From positions 1-64,000 of the forward strand of contig CAYZMG010000011.1 in assembly GCA_964479465.1 (NCBI GenBank): 64,000 bases of DNA, given 5' to 3'. A model generated the notes under the pieces. It had not been told where the DNA came from. It was given only the letters and a program-made list of their open reading frames with translations, and searched no databases. The translations under genes were made by a program, and so were the position numbers. Source of the stretch: CADCTB01 sp964479465 (GTDB lineage Bacteria > Actinomycetota > Acidimicrobiia > Acidimicrobiales > AC-14). Shown here piece by piece: positions 37,181 to 47,465 of the stretch (within the stretch, counting starts at the first letter, position 1; every line of letters starts with the position of its first letter).

Positions 37181-38409
37181 CTCGTACTCGCGTCGCCATC
37201 ACGGGTCTCGGGGTGAAGACGCCGGCGGGCTGCGACCTGGGAACGTTCTGGGAGACCCTGCTGGCCGGGCGCTCGACAGCGGCCCCGATCCGCCGAATCG
37301 ACCCCGCCGCCCTCCCGGTGCGCTTCGCCTGCGAGGTCACCGAGTTCGACCCCGGCACGTACTTCGACTCCAAGGAAACCCGCCGCACCGACCGGGTGGC
37401 CCAACTGGCCTTTGGCGCCGCGGCCGACGCCCTGGCCGACGCCGGCGAGCTCGGCGCCGACCCGGCCCGCTGCGGCGTCGTGGCTGCGGCCGGCGTCGGT
37501 GGCCTCATCACCCAGGAGGAGCAGGAGTACAACCTGTTCTCCAAGGGTCCGTCCCGCGTCTCGCCCATGCTGGTCCCGATGATGATGCCCAACGCCGCCG
37601 CCGCCCTGGTGGGGCTGAAGCTGGGCTGGACCGGCCCCAACTTCTGCATCGCAACCGCCTGCGCCGGCGGCTCCCACGCCATCGGCGAGGCGGCCCGGCT
37701 CATCCGGGAGGGCTCCTCCGACGTGGTGCTGGCCGGGGGCTCAGAGGCCTGCGTCACGCCCATTGCCATCGCCGCCTTCGCCCGCATGGGCGCCCTGAGC
37801 AACCGCAACGAAAGCCCCCTGCTCGCCTCCCGGCCTTTCGACGTCGAGCGGGACGGCTTTGTGATGGGGGAGGGGGCCGGCTTCCTGGTCCTCGAGAGCT
37901 GGGACCGGGCCGTGGCCCGTGGGGCCCACATCTACGGCGAGGTCGCCGGGTACGGCCGCAACTCCGACGCGTACCACGTCACCGCGCCGGCGCCCGGTGG
38001 GGCCGGCGCCGCCCACTGCATGCGCCTGGCCCTGGCCGACGCCGGCATGGAAGCCTCTGCGGTCGGCCACGTGAACGCCCACGGCACGTCCACCGAGCTC
38101 AACGACGCCGCCGAGGCCGAAGCCGTCGTCAAGGTCTTCGGCGAGCACGCCCTGCCCGTCTGGTCGGCCAAGGGCTCGATCGGCCACCTCATCGCCGCCG
38201 CCGGCGCGGTGGAGGCCGTGGCGGCAATGCTTGCGCTGCGTGACGGTATCGTCCCGCCGACGGCCAACCACGAGCGGGCCGAGCCCGATCTGGCGATCGA
38301 CGTCGTGGCCGGCGAGCCCCGCACGTTGGCCGCCGCTCCCGTCGTGTCGAACTCCTTCGGCTTCGGCGGTCATAATGCCAGTCTGGTCCTCAAGCCCAAC
38401 GCGGAGTGA
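37177..38409 (+). CDS. fabF: Beta-ketoacyl-ACP synthase II (FabF/KasA-like)
   Basis: 410 residues from ATG 37177 (MTRTRVAITGLGVKTPAG). A chain-elongating ketosynthase. The catalytic Cys is in CIATACAGGSHAIGEA, the two His in NAHGTSTELND and AKGSIGHLIAAAGAVEAVAA, and the C-terminal SNSFGFGGHNASLVLK loop is conserved. It is comparable to mycobacterial KasA in a comparable setting (fabD-acpM-kasA-accD6). The carboxyltransferase gene starts in its stop (GTGA). Confidence 0.95.
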   Translation: MTRTRVAITGLGVKTPAGCDLGTFWETLLAGRSTAAPIRRIDPAALPVRFACEVTEFDPGTYFDSKETRRTDRVAQLAFGAAADALADAGELGADPARCGVVAAAGVGGLITQEEQEYNLFSKGPSRVSPMLVPMMMPNAAAALVGLKLGWTGPNFCIATACAGGSHAIGEAARLIREGSSDVVLAGGSEACVTPIAIAAFARMGALSNRNESPLLASRPFDVERDGFVMGEGAGFLVLESWDRAVARGAHIYGEVAGYGRNSDAYHVTAPAPGGAGAAHCMRLALADAGMEASAVGHVNAHGTSTELNDAAEAEAVVKVFGEHALPVWSAKGSIGHLIAAAGAVEAVAAMLALRDGIVPPTANHERAEPDLAIDVVAGEPRTLAAAPVVSNSFGFGGHNASLVLKPNAE

Positions 38410-39782
38410 CGGCAACCGCCCCCGTCGGCGCCAAGCGCGGCGGGGCGATCACCGCTGCCGTCGGTGAGATCGACGGCCGGCGGGTGGCCTGGTTCCGTCT
38501 CGACGGCGGCACGCACCGGGGTGCCATCGGCCCGGTTGAGGGCCAGGTCATCGAGCGCACCGTCCGCCTCGCCCTCGACGCCGGCATCCCGGTGGTGGGG
38601 GAAGTGGCGACGTCCGGCGCCGACGTGCACGAGGGCATCGCCTCGCTCGTGGCGTGGGGCCGGGTGGCCAAGGCCCTCACCGATGCCTCGGGCACCGTGC
38701 CCGTCGTCCTCACTGTCGTCGGGCCATGCGTGGGCGGTCCCGCCCTGCTGCTGGGCTTGGCCGACCACGTGGTCATGACCGCCGAGGCGTACGCCTATGT
38801 CAACGGTCCACGGGCCGCCGCCGCGTTCACCGGCGTCGAGACCTCGCACACCGACCTGGGCGGCTCCGAGATGCACGCCAACCGCAGCGGGGTGGCGTCG
38901 ATGGTGGTGCTCGACGATGCCGAGGCCGCCGGTGCGGTGGCTGACCTGCTGTCCTACCTGCCGTCGAACCACCTCGACGAGCCCCCGTTCTGGCCCACCG
39001 ACGACCCTGTCGACCGCCCGTCCAAGGTGGCCGCCGGCGTGGTCCCCGAGCGCCCCACGGCGTCCTACGACGTGCGCACGGTGATCGGCGATGTCTGCGA
39101 CGCCGAATCATTCCTCGAGGTGCGCGCCGCCCTGGCCACCAATGTGGTCACCGGCTATGCCCGCCTGGGCGGTATGCCCGTCGGCGTCATCGCCAATCAG
39201 CCCCGCAGCCAGGCCGGCACGCTCGACATCGAGGCCTCCCGCAAGGCGGCCCGTTTCGTCCAGTGCTGCGACGCCTTCGGCCTGCCGCTGGTGACCTTCG
39301 TCGACTGCGGAGGTTTCCGGCCCGGGCGCGACCTGGAGTGGCGGGGGATGATCCGCCACGGCGCCGAACTGGTTCATGCCTATGCCAACGCCACCGTCCC
39401 CCGGCTCTGCGTCGTGCTGCGCAAGGCCTACGGCGGTGCCTACATCGCCATGGATTCCCGCGGCCTGGGCAACGACCTCTGCCTGGCCTGGCCCAAGGCC
39501 GAGATCGCAGTCATGGGCGCCCCCGGTGCGGTGGCCGTGCTCCAGCGCAAGAAGCTGGGTGCCATCGCCGATCCCGAGGAGCGGGCGCGGGTCCAGGCCG
39601 AACTGGAGGCCGACTACACCGCCCGGCTGTGTACGCCGGCCGTCGCCGCGGCGCGGGGCTATGTCGACGACGTCATCGACCCCCTCGACACCCGCCGGCT
39701 GCTGACCGCCGGCCTCCGCGCCCTGCGCACCAAGCGGGCGACGCCCCGCTCGCGGGCCAAGCACTCCAATACACCACTATGA
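38406..39782 (+). CDS. Acyl-CoA carboxylase carboxyltransferase (AccD-like)
   Basis: 458 residues from GTG 38406. Two crotonase-fold halves. The N-terminal half (about 1-200) is divergent; the C-terminal half has the clear carboxyltransferase blocks GYARLGGMPVGVIANQP, KAARFVQCCDAFGLPLVTFVDCGGFRPG, VLRKAYGGAYIAMDSRGLGNDLCLAWPKAEIAVMGAPGAVAVL. It should transfer CO2 from biotin to acetyl-CoA, giving malonyl-CoA for the Fab enzymes, comparable to AccD6. No biotin carboxylase gene is in the window. It follows fabF in a GTGA overlap; inhA/fabI is next, 22 bases on. Confidence 0.9.
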   Translation: MTATAPVGAKRGGAITAAVGEIDGRRVAWFRLDGGTHRGAIGPVEGQVIERTVRLALDAGIPVVGEVATSGADVHEGIASLVAWGRVAKALTDASGTVPVVLTVVGPCVGGPALLLGLADHVVMTAEAYAYVNGPRAAAAFTGVETSHTDLGGSEMHANRSGVASMVVLDDAEAAGAVADLLSYLPSNHLDEPPFWPTDDPVDRPSKVAAGVVPERPTASYDVRTVIGDVCDAESFLEVRAALATNVVTGYARLGGMPVGVIANQPRSQAGTLDIEASRKAARFVQCCDAFGLPLVTFVDCGGFRPGRDLEWRGMIRHGAELVHAYANATVPRLCVVLRKAYGGAYIAMDSRGLGNDLCLAWPKAEIAVMGAPGAVAVLQRKKLGAIADPEERARVQAELEADYTARLCTPAVAAARGYVDDVIDPLDTRRLLTAGLRALRTKRATPRSRAKHSNTPL

Positions 39783-39810
39783 GCTTCGCGAATGAAATGA
39801 CACGGTGAAC

Positions 39811-40596
39811 ATGCTCGAAGGCAAGAAGCTTCTGATCACCGGCGTCCTCACCGATGATTCCATCGCCTTCGGCGTGGCCAAACTGGCTCAGGAACAGGGT
39901 GCGGAGATCGTCCTGTCCTCCTTCGGCCGGGCCATGAGCCTGACCCGGCGCACGGCACGGAAGCTGCCGTCGGAGCCCGACGTGATCGAGCTCGACGTCA
40001 CCGACCAGGGCCATCTGGAGTCGCTGACCGCCGATCTCACCACCCGCTGGGGTCGGGTGGACGGGGTGCTGCATGCGATCGGCTTCGCGCCGGCGGCCGC
40101 CCTGGGGGGCAACTTCCTCGAAACCGGGTGGGACGACGTCGCCACCACCCTGCACGCCTCGACGTTCTCGCTCAAGGCCCTGGCCGTCGCCACCCTCCCC
40201 CTCATGCGGGAGGGTGGCGGATCGATCGTTGGCCTGGACTTCGACGCCAGCCAGGCGTGGCCGGCGTATGACTGGATGGGCGTCGCCAAGGCCGGTCTGG
40301 AGTCCGCAGCCCGATACCTGGCCCGTGACCTCGGCCGTCACCGGATCCGGGTCAACCTCGTGTCCGCCGGCCCAATCCGGTCGGTGGCGGCGCGGAGCAT
40401 CCCCGGGTTCGACGTGATGGAGAGCGCCTGGGCCGGCCGCTCGCCCCTCGGCTGGGACACCCGCGATACCGGCGCCGTCGCCAAGGCGTGCGTTGCCCTG
40501 CTGTCGGACTGGTTCCCGGCCACGACGGGCGAGATCGTCCACGTGGACGGTGGCTTCCACGCCATCGCCGCCCCCATCGAGGTGCCGGGGAACTAG
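39811..40596 (+). CDS. Enoyl-ACP reductase (InhA/FabI type)
   Basis: 261 residues from ATG 39811 (MLEGKKLLITGVLTDDSIAFGVA); an in-frame GTG at 39805 is possible. It reduces enoyl-ACP with NADH. The closest resemblance is InhA: GVLTDDSIAF (glycine-rich NAD loop), HAIGFAP, SIVGLDFDASQAWPAYDWMGVAKAGLESAARYLA (with Tyr-x6-Lys) and SAGPIRSVAAR. It closes the fab cluster. Its TAG and the TAG of the convergent ramB-like gene share the bases CTAG. Confidence 0.94.
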   Translation: MLEGKKLLITGVLTDDSIAFGVAKLAQEQGAEIVLSSFGRAMSLTRRTARKLPSEPDVIELDVTDQGHLESLTADLTTRWGRVDGVLHAIGFAPAAALGGNFLETGWDDVATTLHASTFSLKALAVATLPLMREGGGSIVGLDFDASQAWPAYDWMGVAKAGLESAARYLARDLGRHRIRVNLVSAGPIRSVAARSIPGFDVMESAWAGRSPLGWDTRDTGAVAKACVALLSDWFPATTGEIVHVDGGFHAIAAPIEVPGN

Positions 40597-42026
40597 TCCG
40601 TCGGCTGGCGGGACAGGAAGTCGTAGACCTCGCTGAGGTCCACGCCCGGGAAGGGGCCGGCGGGGATCGTGGCCAGGGCATGGGCGTCCGCTCTGGCGAG
40701 GGGCCAGGCCTGCCCGCCCCACCGCTCGGCGACCGCCGCCGGGGGCCGCCGGCAGCACTCGCCGTCCGGGCATCGGGAGATGGCACGCGAGCGGGTTTCG
40801 TGGCCCCGGAACCACCGGGCGTCGGTGGCTCGGGCGCCGATGGTGACGGCCTCGTGGCGCTCGACGTCGATCTGGGTGCCGCACCAGAACTCCCCGGTCG
40901 GGGTCTCGGTGTACTGGGCGTGGTCGGCGAACTTGTCCTGCGACGAGAACGCCCGCCGGGCGCCCCACTGCCGGCAGGCCCGCTGGCCCTCGATCACCCC
41001 GTCGGCGTCGGTGGGGAATCCGACGGCGTCGTTCTCGTAGGCCTTCCAGATGACGCCGTCGTCGTCGGCCCGCAGGAAATGGACCGCCAGGTCGAAGTGG
41101 TGGGTCACGAGGTTGGTCAGCCGGTGGGCCGCCATCTCGTAGGAGACGTAGAAGACCTCCTTGAGGTCTTCCACCGAAATGTCGTGCTGGGCCCGGGCCC
41201 GGGAGAGCAGCTCGACCGCCGGCCGTTCGGGAGCCAGCACGGCGCCGGCGAAGTAGTTGGCCTCCACCTGCTGGCGGAGCAGGTGGGCGAAGTCGAGGGG
41301 ATCCTTGTGGTCGAGTGCGAAGTGGCCGAGCGTCTGGAGGATGACCGAGCGAGCGGCCCGGGTGGGCAGGGCGTTGCGCTGGTGGATGAAGATGCGCCGG
41401 TTGGCCAGGTCGGTCACCGACTGCACCGAGACCGGCAGATCCTGGACCCGCTGGAGGCTGAACCCGAAGTGGGCGACGAGGTCGCTGAGCGTGCGCTCGG
41501 CCACCGCGCTCGTGCCGTCGTAGCCCACCGCGGCCAGCGCCTCGGAGGCGGCCGCCTCGATGTCGGGGAAGTAGTTGTCCCGGGCTCGCATGTCGGCCCT
41601 GAGGTCGACGTTTGCCCGGCGGGCCGCCTCGGGGCTGGCCGGCTGGGCCTGAGACCGCTGCTTGAGGGTGTCGAAGAGAGTGACGATGTGGTCGAGGGCG
41701 TCGTCGGGAACGCCGGCCGACGGCTTGAGCAACGGCAGCCGCAGCTCCTGGTACAGCGGGTCCTCCTGAGCTCGCTGCAGGGCCATGCTGAGGCGGGCCC
41801 GGCGGCTGGGCGGCTCCGCGGCGAGGAGGTCGGCGGCACCGACACCCAGGGCCTCGGCCAGCGCCTCGATAAGCGAGAGGCGGGCCTCGCGCCGGCCGTT
41901 CTCGATGAGCGACAAGTACGGTGCCGCCTTCCCGACCTTCTCGCCCAGTGCCTCCAGCGTCAGCCCGCGCTGGCGGCGGAGGTGGCGCAGGCGCTGGCCG
42001 AACAGCAGGGGATCGCGCTGGGCCAC
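40593..42026 (-). CDS. RamB-like regulator (XRE/short-chain-fatty-acyl regulator family)
   Basis: 477 residues from GTG 42026, with an AAGGGGGAAG ribosome-binding site. An N-terminal XRE helix-turn-helix (about 8-62; FGQRLRHLRRQRGLTLEALGEKVGKAAPYLSLIENGRRE) is followed by a long ligand-responsive region with an IrrE-like segment (RSVILQTLGHFALDHKD; RQQVEANYFAGAVLAP) and a Cys-rich C-terminus (FWCGTQIDVERHE; CPDGECC). This is the RamB/ScfR architecture; RamB controls acetate and glyoxylate genes in Corynebacterium and icl1 in Mycobacterium. It is divergent from aceB, so those genes are its likely targets. The Cys cluster may hold metal or Fe-S. Confidence 0.9.
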   Translation of the reverse strand: MAQRDPLLFGQRLRHLRRQRGLTLEALGEKVGKAAPYLSLIENGRREARLSLIEALAEALGVGAADLLAAEPPSRRARLSMALQRAQEDPLYQELRLPLLKPSAGVPDDALDHIVTLFDTLKQRSQAQPASPEAARRANVDLRADMRARDNYFPDIEAAASEALAAVGYDGTSAVAERTLSDLVAHFGFSLQRVQDLPVSVQSVTDLANRRIFIHQRNALPTRAARSVILQTLGHFALDHKDPLDFAHLLRQQVEANYFAGAVLAPERPAVELLSRARAQHDISVEDLKEVFYVSYEMAAHRLTNLVTHHFDLAVHFLRADDDGVIWKAYENDAVGFPTDADGVIEGQRACRQWGARRAFSSQDKFADHAQYTETPTGEFWCGTQIDVERHEAVTIGARATDARWFRGHETRSRAISRCPDGECCRRPPAAVAERWGGQAWPLARADAHALATIPAGPFPGVDLSEVYDFLSRQPTD

Positions 42027-42143
42027 CGGAAACTTCCCCCTTGTCTTGATGAAAGTGGAAAGTATCGCAGATCTTGTCGCGCAAAGAGCATTGTGTTGCG
42101 CCCACGAGTTAACAAATACTTCTTCTCCAACAGGGGAGGGCGT
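42027..42143. promoter_or_regulatory. Divergent ramB-aceB control region
   Basis: 117 bases separate the two start codons. It is clearly richer in A and T than its surroundings, with GAAAGTGGAAAGTATC near the ramB side and GTTAACAAATACTT near aceB. GCAAAG (42081-42086; CTTTGC on the other strand) equals the core of the published RamB site as I remember it (AAAACTTTGCAAA), but flanks do not fit well. aceB has a strong ribosome-binding site, GGGGAGGG, three bases before its ATG. Confidence 0.45.
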
Positions 42144-43730
42144 ATGCACGACGAGGGCGTTCAGATCACCGGAGGCCATTTCGACCCGGCGGTGCTCACG
42201 CCGGCGGCGCTGGGCTTCGTGGCCCGGCTCCACCGGATCTTCGACGGGGACCGCCAGGCATTGCTGGCCGAGCGGGTCGAACGCCAGGCCCGGCTCGACG
42301 CCGGCGAGCGCCCCGACTTCCTGTCCGCCACCCGGGCGGTGCGGGAGGCCCGGTGGAAGGTCGCCCCGGTCCCGAAGGATCTGATCGACCGGCGGGTGGA
42401 GATCACCGGCCCGCCCGAACGCAAGATGATGATCAACGCGCTCAACTCGGGAGCGCGGGTCTTCATGGTCGACTTCGAGGACTCCATGTCGCCGACGTGG
42501 GCCAACGTCGTCGGCGGCCAGCGCAACCTGCAGGACGCGGTACGGGGGACGATCGCCTACGAGGCCCCCGACGGCCGGCACTACGCGTCGGGGGACGATG
42601 TCGCCGCGCTCATGGTCCGCCCCCGAGGCTGGCACCTGGTCGAGAAGCACGTGCTCGTCGACGGCGCCCCGATCTCCGCCAGCCTGTTCGACTTCGGCCT
42701 GGCCTTCTTCCACAATGCCCGCGAGCTGCTCGACCGGGGGTCGGGCCCGTACTTCTACCTGCCCAAGCTCGAAGGCCGCCTCGAAGCGCGCCTCTGGAAC
42801 GACGTGTTCTGCGCGGCCCAGGAGGAACTCGGGATGTCGCCCGGGACGATCAAGGCCACCGTCTTGCTCGAGACGGTCCTCGCCGCCTTCGAGATGGACG
42901 AGATCCTGTACGAGCTGCGCGAGCACTCGGCCGGGCTTAATGCCGGCCGGTGGGACTACATCTTCAGCGTCATCAAGAAGTTCCGGTCACAGTCGGGCTT
43001 CGTCCTGCCCGACCGGAGCCAGGTGACGATGACCGTGCCGTTTATGCGGGCCTACACGGAGCTGATCGTGGCCACCTGCCACACGCGAGGGGCCCATGCC
43101 ATGGGCGGGATGGCCGCCTTCGTGCCCAACCGCCGCGACCCCGCCGTCACTGCGAAGGCCCTGTCGCAAGTGCGCCGGGACAAGGAGCGGGAGTCGGTCG
43201 ACGGCTTCGACGGCACCTGGGTGGCTCACCCAGACCTCGTCCCGGTGGCCATGGACGTCTTCGACGCCGCCCTGGGCGACAACCCGAACCAGCTCTCGGT
43301 TCTCCGTGACGACGTAGCCGTGACCGCCGGCGACCTGCTCTGGACGCATTGCCCCGGCGCCGGCATCAGTCTCGATGGCGTGCGGACCAACGTCAACGTC
43401 GGCATCCAATACCTCGAGTCCTGGCTCCGGGGCGTGGGGGCGGCCGCCATCCACAACCTCATGGAGGATGCAGCCACCGCGGAGATATCCCGGGCCCAGC
43501 TGTGGCAGTGGCTTCACCACGGCGTGGAGCTCGACGACGGCGAGGTCGTCACCCGGCAACTCCTCATCGACGTGGTCGACGACGAGCTGCGCGTCCTGCG
43601 CTCGGCGCTGGGCGCCGAGCGGTTCGACGCCGGCCGCTTCGCCGAGGCCCGCCGCCTGTTCAAGCAGGTCGCACTCGACGATGTCTTCACCGACTTCCTG
43701 ACCGTTCCGGCATACGAGTCCATTGACTGA
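42144..43730 (+). CDS. aceB: Malate synthase
   Basis: 528 residues from ATG 42144. It condenses glyoxylate with acetyl-CoA to malate (type A by length). Family landmarks are VEITGPPERKMMINALNSGARVFMVDFEDSMSPTW, TIKATVLLETVLAAFEMDEILYELREHSAGLNAGRWDYIFS, HAMGGMAAFVPNRRDP and GIQYLESWLRGVGAAAIHNLMEDAATAEISRAQLWQW with the catalytic Asp. The glyoxylate shunt partner aceA follows directly. Confidence 0.96.
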   Translation: MHDEGVQITGGHFDPAVLTPAALGFVARLHRIFDGDRQALLAERVERQARLDAGERPDFLSATRAVREARWKVAPVPKDLIDRRVEITGPPERKMMINALNSGARVFMVDFEDSMSPTWANVVGGQRNLQDAVRGTIAYEAPDGRHYASGDDVAALMVRPRGWHLVEKHVLVDGAPISASLFDFGLAFFHNARELLDRGSGPYFYLPKLEGRLEARLWNDVFCAAQEELGMSPGTIKATVLLETVLAAFEMDEILYELREHSAGLNAGRWDYIFSVIKKFRSQSGFVLPDRSQVTMTVPFMRAYTELIVATCHTRGAHAMGGMAAFVPNRRDPAVTAKALSQVRRDKERESVDGFDGTWVAHPDLVPVAMDVFDAALGDNPNQLSVLRDDVAVTAGDLLWTHCPGAGISLDGVRTNVNVGIQYLESWLRGVGAAAIHNLMEDAATAEISRAQLWQWLHHGVELDDGEVVTRQLLIDVVDDELRVLRSALGAERFDAGRFAEARRLFKQVALDDVFTDFLTVPAYESID

Positions 43731-43761
43731 CGTGCGAACCCAAGCGCAAGGAGGAACAGCA

Positions 43762-45072
<1,311 letters not shown>

Positions 45073-45105
45073 GTCCTTCGCGCTGATAGCGGCGTGGTCG
45101 GAGAC

Positions 45106-45975
45106 CTACCGCCGCGCGTCGTCGTAGGTGTAGAAGCCGCGGCCCGTCTTCCGTCCGAGCAGGCCGGCCTCGACCATGCGCGAGAGCAGGGGCGGGGGCG
45201 CGTACAGGCCCTCCCGGAACTCTTCGTACAGAGACTCGGCCGCAGCCAGCGTGGTGTCGAGGCCGATGAAGTCGCTGAGGGCCAGCGGGCCCATGGGGTG
45301 GTTGCAGCCGAGCACCATTCCGGTGTCGATGTCCTCGGCGGTGGCGAACCCGCTTTCGAGCATACGGATGGCCGAGACCAAGTACGGGATCAGCAGGGCG
45401 TTCACGATGAAGCCGGCGCGGTCCTTCGACCGGATGACCCGCTTGCCCAACTGCTCCTCGGCGAAGGCCTGGGTGGCGGCGACCGTCTCCTCGCTGCTGA
45501 GCAACGACGAAACCAGCTCGACCAACTGCAGCACTGGGACGGGGCTGAAGAAGTGCAGCCCGACGACCTGCTCGGGCCGTCCGGTGGCCATGCCCAGCTT
45601 CATGATGGGGATGGCGGACGTGTTGGAGGCAAGGATCGCATCGTCGTTCACCACCTTGTCGAGGAGCGCGAACACCTCGAGCTTGAGCGCCTCCGATTCC
45701 GGCACCGCCTCCATCACCACCTGGCGGTCGGCCATCTCGCCGAGGTCGGTGGTGAACCGCAGACGGGACAGAGCGGCCTCGGCGTCCTCGGCCGACAGCT
45801 TGCCCCGCTCCGCAGCCCTGGTGATCGATCTCTCGATGCGGGCCCGGCCGGCGGCGAGCGCCTGCTCGTCGATCTCCCGCACCACCACATCGAGGCCGGC
45901 TTTGGCCGACACCTCGGCGATGCCGGAGCCCATGAGGCCACACCCGACCACGCCCACTCGCGAGACGGCCGTCAC
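45106..45975 (-). CDS. 3-hydroxybutyryl-CoA dehydrogenase
   Basis: 289 residues from GTG 45975 (VTAVSRVGVVGCGLMGSGIAEVSAKAG). It oxidises or forms (S)-3-hydroxybutyryl-CoA with NAD. The NAD fold (GCGLMGSGI), EAVPESEALK, ASNTSAIPI, the catalytic His in GLHFFSPVPVLQLVE, and NHPMGPLALSDFIGLDTTL are the family marks. It is the last gene of the minus-strand unit that starts with the MaoC gene at 54366, and overlaps the end of pyk by four bases. It is a paralogue of the HBD at 51.3-52.2 kb. Confidence 0.94.
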   Translation of the reverse strand: MTAVSRVGVVGCGLMGSGIAEVSAKAGLDVVVREIDEQALAAGRARIERSITRAAERGKLSAEDAEAALSRLRFTTDLGEMADRQVVMEAVPESEALKLEVFALLDKVVNDDAILASNTSAIPIMKLGMATGRPEQVVGLHFFSPVPVLQLVELVSSLLSSEETVAATQAFAEEQLGKRVIRSKDRAGFIVNALLIPYLVSAIRMLESGFATAEDIDTGMVLGCNHPMGPLALSDFIGLDTTLAAAESLYEEFREGLYAPPPLLSRMVEAGLLGRKTGRGFYTYDDARR

Positions 45976-47465
45976 CAGGCTCGCCGGTCCGATCCCAGCT
46001 CATGCACCCGCACGGTGTGGGTGCTGCCGACCTGGCCGGGATGACCGGCCACGATGACGACGTTGTCGCCCGCCCGGCCCCGCCCGAGGCCGAGCATGAT
46101 GTCCTCGACGACGGACACCGCACCGTTGGCGTCGGGGGCGACCGGAGAGACGAACGTCTCGATGCCCCAGGCGAGGGCCAGCTGGCTGCGCACCGCAGGG
46201 ACCGGCGTGAACGCCAGCACCGGTGTGGCGGAGCGGTGGCTGGCGAGGCGCTGGGCGGTGCGGCCGGTCTGGGTGAAGACGGCCACGGCGCGGGCTCCGA
46301 CCACCCGGCTCACGGCCGACGCCGCGGCGGCGATCGCGTCCTGGGACGAACCCGGCTCGCAGATCAGCGGCGGGATGCTGGCCAGGGCGTGGCTCTCGGC
46401 CGTCTCGACCACCCGGGTCATGGTCGACACCGCCTCCACGATGTGCTCGCCCACGCTGGTCTCGCCGGCCAGCATGAGGGCGTCGGCCCCGTCGAGCACG
46501 GCGTTGGCGACGTCGGACGCCTCGGCCCGCGTGGGACGGGAGTGATGGATCATGGATTCGAGCAGCTGGGTGGCGATGATCACCGGCTTGCCGCGCTCGC
46601 GGGCCAGCTGGACGACGCGCTTCTGCACCATCGGCACCTGCTCGAGCGAGACCTCGATGCCGAGGTCGCCTCGGGCCACCATGATCGCGTCGAACGCATC
46701 GACGATGGCGTCGAGATCGTCGACGGCCTCGGGCTTCTCGATCTTGCCGATGACGGGGACAGTACGACCTTCGGCGGCCATGACGTGGCGCACGGCCGCT
46801 GCGTCGGCGGCCTCACGCACGAACGAGAGCGCCACCATGTCGACGCCGAGCCGGAGGGCGAACCGGAGATCGTCGACGTCCTTGGCCGAGAGCGCCGGCA
46901 CACCCATGCGGGTGCCGGGCAGGTTCACGCCCTTGTTGTCCGACAGGGGCCCGCCCTCGATCACCTGGCAGCTCACCGAGCGGCCGTCGGAGGAGATGGC
47001 GCACAGCTTGATCATCCCGTCGTCGATGAGGAGGGTGTCGCCGGGGGCCATCTCGCGGGCCAGGGCCTCGTAGCTCACCCACGCCCCCTCGCTGGTCCCC
47101 GGGCCCGGCTCCGTCGTCACCGTGAAGGTCTTCCCGGGCTCGAGGACGGCGGCGCCGCCCTCGAACCGGCCGAGGCGGATCTTCGGGCCTTGAAGGTCGG
47201 CCATCACGCCCACCGCCCGGCCGGTGTCGTCCGAGGCCTGGCGGACGGCGGCGTACAGGGACGCGTGCTCGTCGTGGTTCCCGTGGGAGAAGTTCAGGCG
47301 GGCGACGTCCATTCCTGCCTCGACCAGCGCCCGCACGCGCTCCGGGGAGCTCGACGCCGGCCCGAGGGTGCAGATGATCTTCGTCCGCCGGCCGGGCCGG
47401 GCCTGTGGGGCCCGGGCGTGACCGTTCTCCGGGCGAGTCGCGTAGCCGGTGGTCATACCTTCCAT
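45972..47465 (-). CDS. pyk: Pyruvate kinase
   Basis: 497 residues. It turns PEP and ADP into pyruvate and ATP. It has RRTKIICTLGPASSSPERV, ARLNFSHGNHDEH, DLQGPKIRLG, GKIEKPEAVDDLD (catalytic Lys), IMVARGDLGIEV, ATQLLESMIHHSRPTRAEASDVANAVLDGADALMLAGETSVG, and a C-terminal domain. Two ATG choices exist: 47465, ten bases after GGAGG, and 47456, in an ATGA overlap with the aceE stop. I use 47465. It lies between aceE and the HBD in a continuous coupled unit. Confidence 0.95.
   Translation of the reverse strand: MEGMTTGYATRPENGHARAPQARPGRRTKIICTLGPASSSPERVRALVEAGMDVARLNFSHGNHDEHASLYAAVRQASDDTGRAVGVMADLQGPKIRLGRFEGGAAVLEPGKTFTVTTEPGPGTSEGAWVSYEALAREMAPGDTLLIDDGMIKLCAISSDGRSVSCQVIEGGPLSDNKGVNLPGTRMGVPALSAKDVDDLRFALRLGVDMVALSFVREAADAAAVRHVMAAEGRTVPVIGKIEKPEAVDDLDAIVDAFDAIMVARGDLGIEVSLEQVPMVQKRVVQLARERGKPVIIATQLLESMIHHSRPTRAEASDVANAVLDGADALMLAGETSVGEHIVEAVSTMTRVVETAESHALASIPPLICEPGSSQDAIAAAASAVSRVVGARAVAVFTQTGRTAQRLASHRSATPVLAFTPVPAVRSQLALAWGIETFVSPVAPDANGAVSVVEDIMLGLGRGRAGDNVVIVAGHPGQVGSTHTVRVHELGSDRRAW

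Noticed and set aside
40488..43730. 1080-codon plus-strand frame containing malate synthase
   Set aside because: The first 550 codons are antisense to the ramB-like gene; ATG 42144 with GGGGAGGG gives the normal malate synthase.
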